A stretch of DNA of 64,000 nt, taken from Pontederia crassipes. Taxonomy: Eukaryota; Streptophyta; Magnoliopsida; Commelinales; Pontederiaceae. Below are positions 23,424 to 36,300 of the stretch, in pieces. Location of the stretch: positions 68,788,696 through 68,852,695 of the forward strand of contig CM060188.1 of the NCBI GenBank assembly GCA_030549335.1, given 5' to 3'. The position numbers were made by a program, and so were the translations under genes. Every line of letters starts with the position of its first letter. Positions within the stretch are counted from its first letter, which is position 1. The notes under the pieces are model-generated. The model did not search any database, had not been told where the DNA came from, and was given only the letters and a program-made list of their open reading frames with translations.

Positions 23424-24310
23424 CTCCAAACGAAACACCCCAACGCAATGCACAAATCCGTCCTGAAGACAAACAAAGGAAACAACTTTACCAAAAAAAA
23501 TGAATCAACCAAATAAAAAATAAACAGAACCACAAGGCGAAGGGTCACTCTTTCTCGCCTTCGCAACCGATCAAAGATCCAGAAAACAAACAGCGCCGCG
23601 ACGCCTATCGATCGAGCGGGAGCTTTTCGGCGCTCTTCTACCAAATCGATTCGCGATTCGAGATCGCGTCAAGAACTAACGAGGGATGGGAGGCGATTTG
23701 GGAGCTACTGCGGCGGTTGTCGATTGGTCGGACTCCATTTTTATTTGTGCGAGTTGCTTCCTTTTCGCTTATTTCGTTCGCTTCCCCTTTTTTTTTAATT
23801 CTGACGGCTAATTATACGTCCAATTGGTTTTTTTCTACACGTGCTCCACAGAGTGCAGCTCGTGTCGCTGTACGCTACAACGATTAACGCAGCACATCCC
23901 AACGGAAGCGGCCTCGGGGTCCCGTGTCCGGAGTAGAACACGGAGATCTCGTTTCGCCGAATGTCATTGGCTTCTCATGTGGACCCCGCAACTCAGAGGC
24001 CAATCAGAAGAAGCTGAGCGAGGTTGGGAATTCAACGCCGGCGTTTGGGAAGCGAGTCCGGATTCGGCGACGGAGGTCCGGGGGCGGGGGCGGGTGGGGC
24101 CTCCACGGCGCGTAAATTTCCGAGTAGATTCCCCGGCGCGTAAATTTCCCGGAAAGCGGAGTGACGAAAGCAAGGATGATGTGAAAACGGACGCCGTAAT
24201 ATGCACCTCAGACTCTTTTGTCCGTAGCTCAATCCCTGATGACGTCAGCGTCATCATCCCCCTCCTCTCTTTGTACTCCCCAAAAAAAAAAAAGAAAATA
24301 TCGCATGAGG
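23424..24310 (-). promoter_or_regulatory. 5' UTR and promoter region of the CBP60 gene
   Basis: A GC-rich leader and upstream block. On the minus strand a CTTCAG acceptor-like site lies 40 nt before the ATG, so a 5' UTR intron is possible. At 24238-24257 there is GATGACGTCAGCGTCATCAT, with a palindromic TGACGTCA plus a second TGACG in the inverse sense. This resembles the as-1/TGA-bZIP element linked to salicylate responses. It lies about 820 bp upstream of the ATG. Function is inferred. Confidence 0.45.
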
Positions 24311-24796
24311 AAAAGATCTACGGTTGAGATATTTTGTTTTTAAGAAATAAATAAATAAAGGCAAAAAATATATATGGACGGTGCCTTTTAGTTTTCTAGT
24401 GCACTCGTGCCACATGTATATCAATATTATATCTAATAAGTATTTATTTTTTTGTTTTTACTTCTTCCTCTTGTTACAAGTTAGCATGTCCTTTACTCCG
24501 GGTAGAGATTTTGGATTATATCAGAAATCAATGAATAAATGATATTTTTTGTTTGTCGGGCTCTCGACATATAGGAAACAATATTAACAATTTAATTCGC
24601 GTGGTGCTAATATATATTGTTCGCACTTTAAAATTTGATTCATCATAATTTAACTAATTCGATAAAATCACCAGATAAGTGAAGCTTTAATAAAACTTTT
24701 TATGTTCGAAATTTTACTTAAACAAGAAAAATCATTTACCACTCCATCTCAAAACTTGCAATCGGTCAACTAATGATAATATATGAATATACAAAA
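24311..24796. other. AT-rich intergenic stretch
   Basis: Nothing recognised apart from short A/T runs. Confidence 0.4.
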
Positions 24797-25648
24797 GTGT
24801 TTGGATTGTGGAACTTCGGTTTTCCAAAGTTTTGAGAACTTATTGATTTGATGGTTAAATTCTCGTCGACTGTTTGACCAAAGTTCCAAGCAGCTAGAAC
24901 TTTGAGTTGCAGATATGTGGAGGAGGTCGTTGGACATCCCATCGGGTAATTAAACATATATATTTAATTAAGTCATCATAGATTGCGCATGGAGTTCATC
25001 ATGATCATGTGTGGCATAGATCTATATGAAGCGCCCTCGGATCTGCATAGTTTTATTTTTATTTGCAAGCATTCTTGAGCGCCTCCCGGGGCAAGGCCCC
25101 CCCACCACCCCCACCCTTCCCATTTGATTTCTTTTTTCTATCCTCAGCTATCGTTGTCCCTATTTCTTGTCACATTTGTGATCTTTGGTGCTCGAAAGAG
25201 GGATGAAGGTGGATTTGTCGACGCTGGCGGCGGAGAACAACCACGAGGACTTTGTGAGAGAGAGGAGAGGGTGAGAGAATGCCCCAGCACTTCTAGTCCT
25301 CGTGAACGCCTGTCGCCCCTCGCCGCTCCACGATAGTCTCTTTCACGGCTTTTTTCTTGATCTCCTGCTCTTGCGCATGGTGCACAAACACACTGTCGAG
25401 CATGGCCTCCCGAATCGACTTCACCGGCGAGAGCATTGTGGCTGTCAAGTGGTAAATTTGTGGGAGAGAGAGAGGGAGGAAGGAGACAGAGAGACATGCG
25501 TGGGGAAGTTCAGGTCAAGAGCGAAGTTCTCACATATATTGAAAAGTTCTATCCCTTCGTCACGTGATGAGAACTTGAAAAATTTTCGTGAAAGCTATTT
25601 GGCAAAACTTGGGCAAGAACAAACTTGAAAAGTTTTGTATCCAAACAC
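24797..25648. mobile_element. Possible TIR element with GC-rich core
   Basis: The left end GTGTTTGGAT recurs inverted at the right end (ATCCAAACAC, to 25648). Inside it, AACTT-rich flanks surround a GC-rich core at about 25085-25460. No target duplication is clear. The architecture resembles the other TIR elements here, but the family is unassigned. Confidence 0.35.
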
Positions 25649-26002
25649 AGAAAAAGAAGTTATAACTTAATAACACTTGTGATCGGCGAGCAGGCACGCG
25701 CTAAGACCTTGCCTGAGGATGCATCATGTACAACACACGGTTACTCCTTCACCTGACAGTGGCAAATGAGACTCTCAACAAAAATTTTCTAAAATCACAT
25801 AAACTCGAACTCGAGGTCTGCTTAAATGCATGCCTCATGTACACACTATGGGCACATACGCTCATATTAACTCTTTCTTGCCCTCACTTGCCGAAGCACT
25901 GATACACCAACACTAACTCCCACCCCCCTGCATGGCACCAACAGTAAAGTTGCTCTTTCAGTTGATGCCCAAAAGATGAGTTATAGCTAGGCACCAAAAC
26001 AT
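25649..26002. other. Intergenic stretch, nothing recognised
   Basis: No gene or element end is seen, apart from the left target repeat of the next element (CAAAACAT at 25995-26002). Confidence 0.4.
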
Positions 26003-26843
26003 CAATGTTTTAAAAATCGGATCAGCATGTCAATCGAGTCAGATCTGTTCAATCGAATTTGAACTAGTTGAACCAATTTTTTGTATAATAATATTATTTA
26101 TAATTATTTAAGAGTAATATAATATATAACTTACTATAAAAATGATTAAATCAAATTAATAATTATTATATATAAACACATGTTAAATTAAATAGTAACT
26201 TTATTTTATTACATATATTAATAATAATATAATCATCTAAATTTAATTTTAACCTAAAATCATAATTATATTTTATTCTCTTTTTATTTGTTATTATTTT
26301 CTTCATAATATATTTTCATTTTATTTATTTCCTTCACTAAGCTCTTTTTTATTTTCTTATTTTAATTTTTTTCCTTTTTTTTCTCCCTCCTCTTCATAAT
26401 ATTCCATTTTCATATAAAATCATTTTTAATGTAAGATATAAGAAAAGATTTTATATATTAAATTGAACTTTTAGTCTCTCATATCATTCCCTCCTTAATT
26501 AGTGGCTCTCTCTGTCTTTCTCCCTCTCTTTAATTAGTGGCAATTTCTCTCTCTCTCTCTGAAATGTGTAGACTGCAATCACCCATAGTTTCTCTCTCTC
26601 TTTCTCCTTGACTACACCCTTTTTTCTTTCTCCGTGTCATTTAAAACCTTTTCATATATCTTCAATTTTCAAAAAAAATAAAAAAATCAGGTTGAACCCA
26701 ATTTACTGGTTCAACCTAGTTTTTTTATTTAATTCGAACCAACCCGATTTTTATATATTTTTTATTTTAATAATGAATCGGACCGAAGTGAAAATCAGTT
26801 CGCGATGTTAAATCGGCCGATCCTAACCGGTTTCAAAACATTG
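26003..26843. mobile_element. Non-autonomous DNA transposon, probably hAT-like
   Basis: Ends CAATGTTTTAAAAATCGG and, inverted at the right, CAATGTTTTGAAACCGG. Both are followed inward by GGATC and by GGTTCAACC/GTTGAACC words. It is flanked by direct repeats CAAAACAT (25995-26002 and 26844-26851), an 8-bp duplication typical of hAT insertions. The core is AT-rich and non-coding. Confidence 0.7.
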
Positions 26844-27204
26844 CAAAACATCCTTATATCCTCGTGTCTACAAATCATTCTATTGGCTTACACAACAGCT
26901 GCTGCCAATGGTTTTTAACTGCTATGAAAAAAATTAATCTTACATTTTTTTTATGTAAGATGATTCTATGAGTTGGTGATGGCTTCAATGTTTCGTGTGG
27001 AACACATGACAACCGAACTTTACATACGATTTTCTTTACATTTTTTTACATATTTCTTTAAACCACTAATCATATCCAAGATATAGGCAGATCAACAAAT
27101 ATGCCCCCACCTTCATTTTTTGTTAATAATACAATATATTATTTTTTAAAAAATAAAATTGATCCTCTTAAATAATTTTGTTATCAAAACATAAGTAATA
27201 ATTC

Positions 27205-27690
27205 TCATATTGGGGTAAATTTCTTAGCGCTACCCCCAATTTAAATTTACTTTTCATCTTTTAACTTATTTCATCAACTATCTTTTTTACTTATAATCAG
27301 TCATTCCCCGGTGTCGATGTGGCATTCACGTGCTAATTTTTTTCTCCTCGACGATGGAGACTGACTGGTGTAGCATCATTTAAAAAAATAATAATAATAT
27401 AAAAATGGCGCACCGCCCCCTGCGCTCGTCCCCCTTTCCCTGCACCGACGACCTCAGGCGAGGTCTCAAAGGGGGCCCCTCCCTTTGTCGACGCAAGGAA
27501 TAGGGAGTGGGGTCGCCCTCCCTCTTCGGAGGAAAGAAAAAATTGTCGCGTGGACGCCATGTCAATAGTGCAATTGGAAAAAATCGATCATAAATCAAGA
27601 AGATAATTAATGATCATAAAGTGAAATTGATGGGTGACACTGAAAAATTGATTAAAATTGGAGGGTATTTGATAAAATTTATTCCTGATC
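27205..27690. mobile_element. Possible small TIR element with GC-rich core
   Basis: The left flank GGGGTAAATTTCTTAGCGC and the inverted right flank (GGAATAAATTTTATCAAATACC on the other strand, in part) resemble the ends of the elements at 31407 and 55294. The core at 27405-27540 is GC-rich with GGTCTC AAAGGGGGCCCC-type text. No target duplication was found. Confidence 0.35.
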
Positions 27691-27856
27691 TTAGTTTGTG
27701 ACATCAAATTTAATCCTAGGTTCATCTCAAAAATAAAATTTATTATAATAAATTGACGATAATAATTATATATTTTCTTAAGGTTAATAATGTTTGAAAA
27801 TTTTAAAAATATTTACATACAAACATTATAATTACTTTTTATGATTTGAATGACAT

Positions 27857-27888
<32 letters not shown>

Positions 27889-27907
27889 CGCATGCGTGTG
27901 CACGTGT
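27857..27907. repeat. Alternating purine-pyrimidine tract, (TA)n then GCGCGCGC/GTGTGCAC
   Basis: About 51 nt of strict Y-R alternation: a TA run, then TATGCGCGCGCATGCG and TGTGCACGTGT. This composition favours Z-DNA or cruciform structure. It is intergenic. Confidence 0.85.
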
Positions 27908-30900
27908 CCATGTGTGCGTGTCTTTTCGTGCATTAAAGATAAAGTTTGGGAACAAGAACATGAATATTAATGTTTAGGCCAAGCAAGTACGCATGCGGGG
28001 GGCATTTGAATTTTGATGGAGTTTTGGTTTCACTTGGACTCTACTTTTGTATTAGATAAAGTAGTGGAGTTAGAACCAGATATTTAATAACTTATCCAAA
28101 TATATAGGGAGAGTACAAAAGGAGCATCCAAAGCCTCAATCACATGGCAAGCCAAAAGGCACAAAATAAAATAACAAAAAAATACTTCTCACACATTGTA
28201 TTTTTTTTTTCATTGAAGCACAAACATTTTTGTTATCTTTTTAATAATTATTAGACGTCACTTTTACCGTCATTTTATTGCAACAAAAACATTTAAAAAT
28301 AAAAGATAAAGTACAAGCAAAAATGATATTTAATAGTTTTCTAATATTTATTAACTATTCTACAACTGTTATTTTGGATGAAACTTGAGAAAAAAAGAAC
28401 TTGATAAAGAAAACTGTGCACGTTTGTGTGAGGTACTAGAAATCATATTTGGATATTTCATATTATTAAACAAAAAATTGTACTTGAAAAAAAATGGCTA
28501 TTCCATGTTATTAAAAAAACTTTAGATGGAATCTAAATATGACGAAATAACTTAGACTGTCAAAGGGATAAGATTGAGGATCAAAATTATAGGTTTAATT
28601 ACGATTTAGGATTAGATACGAAAAAATAATTATAATTTAAAATGCACTAGAAATAAGAAATAAAAAAAACAAGTAAATCGTTAGTTGTCGTTGAACTCAT
28701 GAAATGACATACCTGTTTGCTTTCTAAGTAATGATATAACCAAGCATGATTCCTCTGTTTAGTTTATCCTAAATGAACTACAACGTTTTTTAAGTATGTC
28801 ATCCATGGATAGAAACACTCGTCTATATCCGGATGCCTTATTTGTCCTGCAAAGTCTCTCTCTCTCTCTCTCTCTCCCCTCCCTCTCTCTCTCTCGTCAC
28901 CATGGTTCCTTGAAGTTGAAGGAAGTTCGCTTTCAAATCTCTAGATGATGGCTACTGGCCTGATGGTGGTAATTAACCAAGGGATGTTGACAACTGTGAT
29001 ATGAAATCAGAATGCTACTGTCTTACAGATGCAAGTATTTAAGATATTTGATATACAAGGAAAAGGCAAAACAGCATGAAAAAGTCAGAGGGAGAAAACA
29101 ACAAAAAAAATAATGGCAAGATGTTTTGGAATCATCAGAAAAGTCACAGAATTTACTATGAATGACAGGAATAGGCTGCATGTAGGGATACAGATTGAGA
29201 ATTGCAGGTCTTCTGTGATCTGAGATATCTTATACATTTATTGTGTCTACATAGACAATAGACATCCATAGCTTTAGCTACAGATCTGGTGCGAATCTGG
29301 GGATGACAAGAACATCCAATTTCTATGAATTGGGACATATCCATTACATCACACGTGTCCATGACTCCATTGAGAAAGCTCAAACTTGTGGCACATGTTT
29401 AGGCTACACAGTGACAGTACTGAGTACAGGAAGCTCAGCTGTGGCACATGTTGAGGCCTGCAGAGTGCTACTGCTATCAGATGCTAGATCTCATGACTGC
29501 CATCTTATTCTCATCTGCAGGAAGCCAAGCCTAACTTTTACTATATCTTTTATATTTTGCTTTTCATTTGCTTTAGTCCTCTGGTATGACATAAATGAGA
29601 TTAGCTATCTGTGGCCCTTATCAACATTTCTTATTATCCCCACATGTAAAGCACTTGATGGACCCAACTCAGATTGGAGCTCTACCGACAACCATCATTT
29701 CCTGCTTTCATGTTTTTTTATCAGTCAGCTCAGATTTTTGAATAATTAAAGTCATAATCAGAGATTAGCTTGTTAAAGAAAGTGAAAGATATTATATTTT
29801 TTTGACACACCAATGTTGTAACCATTCATTTTATGTCATAATATAGCAGCTTGATATCATTTTATTGGTTTGTTGAAGTAGATAGAAAAATGATGGACCA
29901 TGCACCGGCCAAGAATTTATATTTGGAGATCGTTAATTCAATTCAAAAGTTAACATCATACATCTAAAAGTGTGAAAAGGAGATTCCTGGTATAAATACA
30001 TGCATAAATCGCATTCTTTTATATGATGTAGGCATCAATCTTGAACCCTAAGACCAACCTCTACAAAATCCAAAAGGAAAAAAGGTGTATGCTGTTCTAT
30101 CAAGTAGCTATTTTTTGCTGGAAAGCTGGTCTTCTTATTAATTTAAGATACTATTAATCCGTCACAATTAGTGCATCCACCAACTTGATCAGATTCTGAA
30201 AGCAAATCCGTGATGACTAATCGATAATCATATTGCATAAGTAGACTACAATCCATCTAATGTCCACTGATAAGTGTCAGATATTTCATATTTGTACCAC
30301 ATGCCCCTTAAGTTGTTGAATCGTTGGAAAACAGAGGCTGAAAAATCATCTTGCAAACACTCTTGCTATCATCATTTGCCTCTTGATACTGAATTCAGAC
30401 CTACAAATGTGATTTCAGCAGAACCAGAGAATGGAACTTGTTGTGTCTTAATTTTTCAGACCTAAATATAGTGATTCCAAGAGTAGTCTTAACACAAATA
30501 TAATGATGGAATATCCCTTCGATAACATATAATCTAATATGATGTAAAGGAGCTCCAAAGGGAGCTGGGAAGAGGAAGAAAAAAACAATCTATTTGGTCA
30601 TCCAGTAACAGAATATGATCATCAACATTAACAAAAATGAAAGTAGGATATTTAAGACAAACAAGGGGGTAGGTAGCCATAGCCAACCAAAGTGAAGTGT
30701 AGACGTGCACTGCAACTAATCATTTCTGCACATACAGTCCACTTTGGATTTTTACTCTTATTCAACACACTTACATGGACATTTTTGCAAGGTTCCCACC
30801 TGATTCAGCACGTAGCACTGTCAAAGTCGAAAGTTGACATATACTTCTTGGGAAAATAGAAGAACAAACATCTTCGTTCACGGGCATAATCCATGATTTT

Positions 30901-31406
30901 AGCTGTTAGGACTAAGAAACAATATTGAGGCATGTTAATGGAGGGGTGGGGGAGGATCTGAACAAACATCTTCCTGTTTTATGCTGGTGCCTTCCCAGAT
31001 GCCATTGTTTCCTCTTGGAGCTAATGTCCCCTAGCTGCAGGCAACAACAATCTTTTCTTTTCGATTAATATTTAATCCACTGGTCATGCGCAATGGTCGG
31101 CATAGTTAAGCAGTAATCACTGCTTCGTGACAGAAAAGCGCACGAAATAATAATGACCCAACAAGGGAGCTAATTACATTAGATAACATGATACCTTGCT
31201 CATCAACATTTAATATGTGCATAGTTCAAATCTTGATTAAATCAGTTTTTTTAAAGGAATCTTGATTAAGATATTTTTCTTCAGTTCAGGGCGTCTGATT
31301 CTAATGCATAGTCTTTGTGTTTGAAGCTTCGTACCCAGCAATAAACAAAATAGATTCGTGATAAGTCAACCCATTGTAGGTTGTATATATTGTGTCTAAT
31401 ATATTA
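27908..31406. other. Intergenic region without a recognised gene
   Basis: Mostly AT-rich. A (CT)n microsatellite is at about 28856-28895. A 148-codon frame at 29303-29749 shows no recognised domain, no intron logic and no homologous motif, so it is not called. No tRNA, rRNA or element ends were found. Confidence 0.4.
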
Positions 31407-32429
31407 GGGTAAATTAGACGGATCACCCTCCCACTTTAAACAAATATATCAATGGTCATCGGATTTTAATTTATAACTAGATTGTCTTCGAACTTTTTTT
31501 TTTGCACACTTCGTACTCCTGACCGCCAATGGTTGATTTCACTATTATAATGCCGACATGACACTAACAAAATATAATAAACTAATATAAAAACTTAATT
31601 AAAAAAAGAAGCTACCACTTCTCGCCGGAAGGGAGCAAGGGAGGCGGCACCCTCTCCCCCTCTCCCCTCCGGTGCCAGATGGGAGGGGAAGGGATGCCAG
31701 CCCCCATGCGGCAGCGCCCCCTCTTCTCCTTCGCCGGCTGCGACGAAGAAAAAGAGGGCGTCGGCCCCTTGCGCGAACTCGTGCGCCGGCAAGCTCACAA
31801 GGGGGGCTGGTGCCCCTTGTTTCTTCCTCGTCGACCGTGAAGAAGAAAAGGGGGGGTTAGTGCCGGCCCCTCGTTTCTTCCTCATCGGCCCTCTTTTTCT
31901 TCTTCACCAACCGCAAGGAAGAAGGAAGGGGGTATGCAAGCTCACACGTTGACGAGCTCGAAAGGGGGTCGACGTCCGTTTTTTCTTCCTCGCCGATTGC
32001 GAGGAAGAAAAAGAAGGTGTCGACCCATCGGCAAGGAAGAAAAAAGGGACGTCGACCCCCTGTGCGAGCTCGTGCGTTGACGGGCTCGCAATGGCGGTCG
32101 ATGCCCCTCTTTTCTCCCTCGTGCGCCGCGTGCGAGAAAGAAAATGGGGGCGGCTGCCCCCTATGAGAACTTGTCCCCCAGCGCCAAATGGTGCCAGCCC
32201 CTTTAGTCAGCTCCAACAAAGGCAATAGGAGTTGCCATTTTTATGTTTTATTAATTTCTTATAATATTTTTTATTGTGTCACGTTAGCAACGGAGAATTG
32301 ACTATTGTTGGCCAAAAAAATGATGCGTGAAAAAAAAATCAAAGGTTGAAAATATTCCAATTACAAATTAGAATTGGGAACGAATAATTACCACGCCCAA
32401 AATTGAAAAATAATCCATATAATTTACCC
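31407..32429. mobile_element. TIR element (MULE-like) with a core of alternating palindromes
   Basis: Begins GGGTAAATTA and ends with the inverse TAATTTACCC. Flanking 9-mers AATATATTA and AAAATATTA (8 of 9 match) look like a 9-bp target duplication, as in Mutator-like elements. The AT-rich arms surround a GC-rich core (31615-32220) built from repeated inverted modules: GCGAGCTCGTGCG...GCTCGC and TTCTTCCTCGCCG...CGAGGAAGAAA, separated by AAGGGGG-type spacers. Open frames in the core follow from composition and are not gene evidence. Confidence 0.65.
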
Positions 32430-33376
32430 AAAATATTAACACTAATTTACCTACGGGAGCAGAAGCTAACGTCTTTTTGACAATATGTTAAAATAATTAG
32501 CGAAGTTTGATTTCAAACTCGTGCAATTGTCAACTAAAATGTTAACCAGTTGACTATTTGAGGGAGCATGTTGTTACGATGCGCACACAAGATTTTACAA
32601 GATTCATTCAAAATTAGATCCTCGGACGATGGGTGCTTTCTTAATGTGAAATATTGATGATTACAAAAATATATAATAACCCAATTATCATAAAATTTAT
32701 ATAGAAACTCCAATAGAAAGTAAAAACAAAAAAACAAAAAAAAAAAAGACCCCATATGGAACCAATGATTTCGTCGCCCTAATTGTTTGAGCGTCTACAT
32801 AATAGGATTTATAATTGGATTAATATTGAAGGCATTATCAACAAACTACAGATATCAAATCAATAAATAAGAACTCGAGTTTGTTAATTCCATAGAAAAA
32901 GTGACGAAGAAAAAGGTGCATACACAACCAGCTAAAATGTTGCTTTTCAGAGGGCAGTCTGCTTACACTAATTAACACTAATAAACTCTAGGTAGCAGTT
33001 TTATTTTCCTAGTAATCCAACAATCATCAAGTAATCTTCCCAATTATTTTCCACAATTCCTCAAAAAATATTGTCCACAATCATGTAAATGAAATTTGAT
33101 ATTGAAAAATTCATCTAGTAAATTCTGCCATCTAATCATGCAAAATTATCACTATTTAGTTGCATCAAATATCTCTCTCTTCCAACTCCCCTTAGCTCTT
33201 TGGCAAAATGTTAAGTTAGAATGTAAGCACATTGGGCATGCAGAATGTCACCACCGACAGCATGAAAATAAGAAAATTGAAGTTTCATGTCCACCAATAA
33301 AGTCAAAAGAAAATGTTGTGGGGTCACCCATTTAATTTAGCAAAATGATGAAAGGATGAGGCATTCATTTATCCAT
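32430..33376. other. 3' flank of the biotin gene
   Basis: AT-rich, with no gene recognised. It includes the downstream region of the BIO3-BIO1-type gene; its polyadenylation site could not be placed. Confidence 0.4.
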
Positions 33377-36300
33377 TCATTTCATAGAATTATGATTCAC
33401 TCCCTGATGCCGACTGAAATCATACAGGCCCTTGTATAATATGCTGAGCTGCTGGGAGCAGAATTTAGGAGAAGTGCATGGACCGCACATTAGATAAATG
33501 ACATTACCAAGTGGCCTTATGAAAAGACCATCTTCACGAAGCTGTTGGACCAGTGAACTAGCATATTGTGATGCATACCTACAAAAGGATAATATTTAAC
33601 AGTAATTACAATATTTAACAGTAATTACTATAAGAGTAAATAAGCCTATTATTTGGATTTCTCACAAAGAGAAAAAAAGATGTTATGCTTTGATGTTAAT
33701 TATCCAAAGCCAGGTGAAATCACCAAGGAGAATTCAAAAGAATCTTTGAACAAGGTTATGCATATGGACCGGGGCAAATTTCATTTTACAAATACATAAG
33801 AAAGATGAAAACGTAGGTACAATGACCAAGAAGTACTGTTCAATTCGTGATTCCAGAAAAAAAATACTACAGCTGTTACTATCATTAAACTGCATCGTCA
33901 TCAAGTTTCTGGCCTCAAAACAGGAGTTGTAAGATAACAATTTCAAGAAATATAGAGAAAACTTGGCAAGAGCTTTTTTGTGTGGAATACATGGCAATAT
34001 AGAGAAAATGATTTTTTGGGCATAAATTAGGCAAGAGCATCCATACATACAATGATATCTAGTTGACTATGAGTAAATTGTTAGAAATGGCATAGGGAAC
34101 ACAGAATGCAGTCAGCAGTTCAAGACAATGGGGATCTCATACCCTGAATCAGAGCCATCAGCTTTGAGCTCAATAGCAAAAAGTGTTCCCAAAACTATTA
34201 CTCTTTTGACTGAGGAAAGGCTGGATATCTGATGTGCAAGTTCCAAGTCCCATAACTGCAAAGTTGGCAGCATTGTTTCATAAGCTTCCAGTCATAAATT
34301 ATTAAGACTACAGAAGTAAGAAGTAACTCAAGTTTATACAGTTATAGTTCTCATTGATAAGATAAAGATACGAATTAAGATCATTAATACAAGGAGCTAA
34401 CCAAAAGATAGCCTACATATCTGAATGCACTCTTGCTATATGCTGAAAAAAATAAATGATACTTTTGTCCTACTTTTGAGGAATTTTCTTGACATCCTAC
34501 TAACCATCTTAGCAACGGTTTTTATTCCAAAAAATACCTCAGCAATAGTCAATATCCAACTACAGTTGGCAACAGGATAAAACACTTGAACTACTAATTA
34601 TCTTAGGCAATGAGACCTCAGCAATAAAAAAATATGTAACTAGAGTTGACAACATAATCAAACATTTGATATGTAACAATTATGCTCTCAACAAAAAAAT
34701 GTGTAACAGTTACATTCTCTAGGAAAAATTTGGAAAATTTAACAATCATTTAGCAATAATTGATAACATATACAAGGCATGGGTGCAAGTTAAAGCTACT
34801 ACTACAGTTATGTATATATTTGGTGTGCAACACATTCAAAGGCATTATTAGCAAATAGGTATTATAACATCAGAACAACCTTTTTCAAGAGTGAAGGCAA
34901 GATAACTTGGAAAAAAAATTAATTGAGAGGTAAAAACATAGATAATTAGTCAACAACAACAACAAAGCCTTATCCCACTAGATAATTAGTCATGATTCAA
35001 TATTCACTTCTTCAGAACCTAAAGTATCAATTTAATGATTTGAACAAAGTCCTACTGATTAATTGTTATGCTGAAGATGTGGGAACAAAGGTTATGCTGA
35101 AGATGTGAGAACAAAGGGCAAGACCCTCAGTGCAAACCATGAAAGTGAATCCTAAAAAAAATGTTTACTTCAAAAAAAAAAAAGAGCAAAGATTATAAAA
35201 GAATCTTCTGATCTATTGAGAGCAAATCTCTGAAAAAGAAAAAAAGCTACTGGGAGGAAATGAAAAAATTGAAGTCTAGAAAAGGTAAAATTAAATCTGA
35301 AGTTGAACTATATATTGACGTATTTTTAATTGCTCGAACAATGTAGAAAGAACTGCAAGAGTCGCATGCTGGATGTTAGTAACCAGAACCATAAATCAAA
35401 TGCTCAATAAGAGACTCTGAGTCATGGCGTAATATTGAGTTGGAAATTTGCTTTTTCCAGAACAAAAAATCATGCATACTTGCTAGTTGTTACCACATCA
35501 ACTTTAAACAGGCGTTCGCTTCCTAGGTCAACACAAATTATGTCGAAATAATAATATAATGCATACAAATCAACTAACCATGCTAAATACATACAGAGAT
35601 TTTGAAACAACATGAAGCCTACCTGTTTTAGCTTCCTATGTTCAAAATCAACATTAGGATTGGTAGAAGGATTCTTGAACCACTGCATGGCTTTTGCAGC
35701 AGCTGTACAACCCATTGCATGAGCAGAATAAGAATGACCATGCAGCAGAGCCATAAGCTGATTCAAAATAAGTCAAAGAAGTTAATTCGTTACTTCCGGA
35801 CCATTCTTTCACTAAATGCAGGAATGACACAAAAGAGGACCTGCTCAACATCTAGCACATAGAAAATGACATTTGGACAACTCATCTCAAACTTATACCT
35901 TGGAATCACTTTCAAATGCTTGAAAAACAGCTTCAGTAGCTAAGGTAACAGATAATGGTATAATTCCTCCAGTCATCAGTTTACCAAAGCATGCCACATC
36001 TGGGAGACAACTTAGAAGATCAGCAGCAGTCTGCAACATGCATGAAAGATTGGTCAAAATATTTGCAAATTAGCATTTATTATGCATCCTTAACCTCACC
36101 TCTCTTCCAAGCCGCCAGAAACCAGTAAAGACTTCGTCAAATATAACAGGAATTCGACGTGCATGGCACTCTCTAACAAGTACACGCTGAAAAAGTGGAT
36201 CAATCATGTGCATTCCCCCAGCGCCATGCATAACTGTAAAACATTCACATGATCAACTACCACACAAAGATGAAAATATGTTAACTAAATCAACTTCCTC

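Noticed and set aside
23424-23453. Start of CBP60 at 23453
   Set aside because: That codon reads GTG, not ATG; the first ATG is at 23421-23423.
28856-28895. (CT)n run as a functional promoter element
   Set aside because: It is an ordinary microsatellite with no gene nearby.
29303-29749. 148-codon open frame
   Set aside because: No recognised domain, start context or splice pattern; the composition matches the surrounding intergenic DNA.
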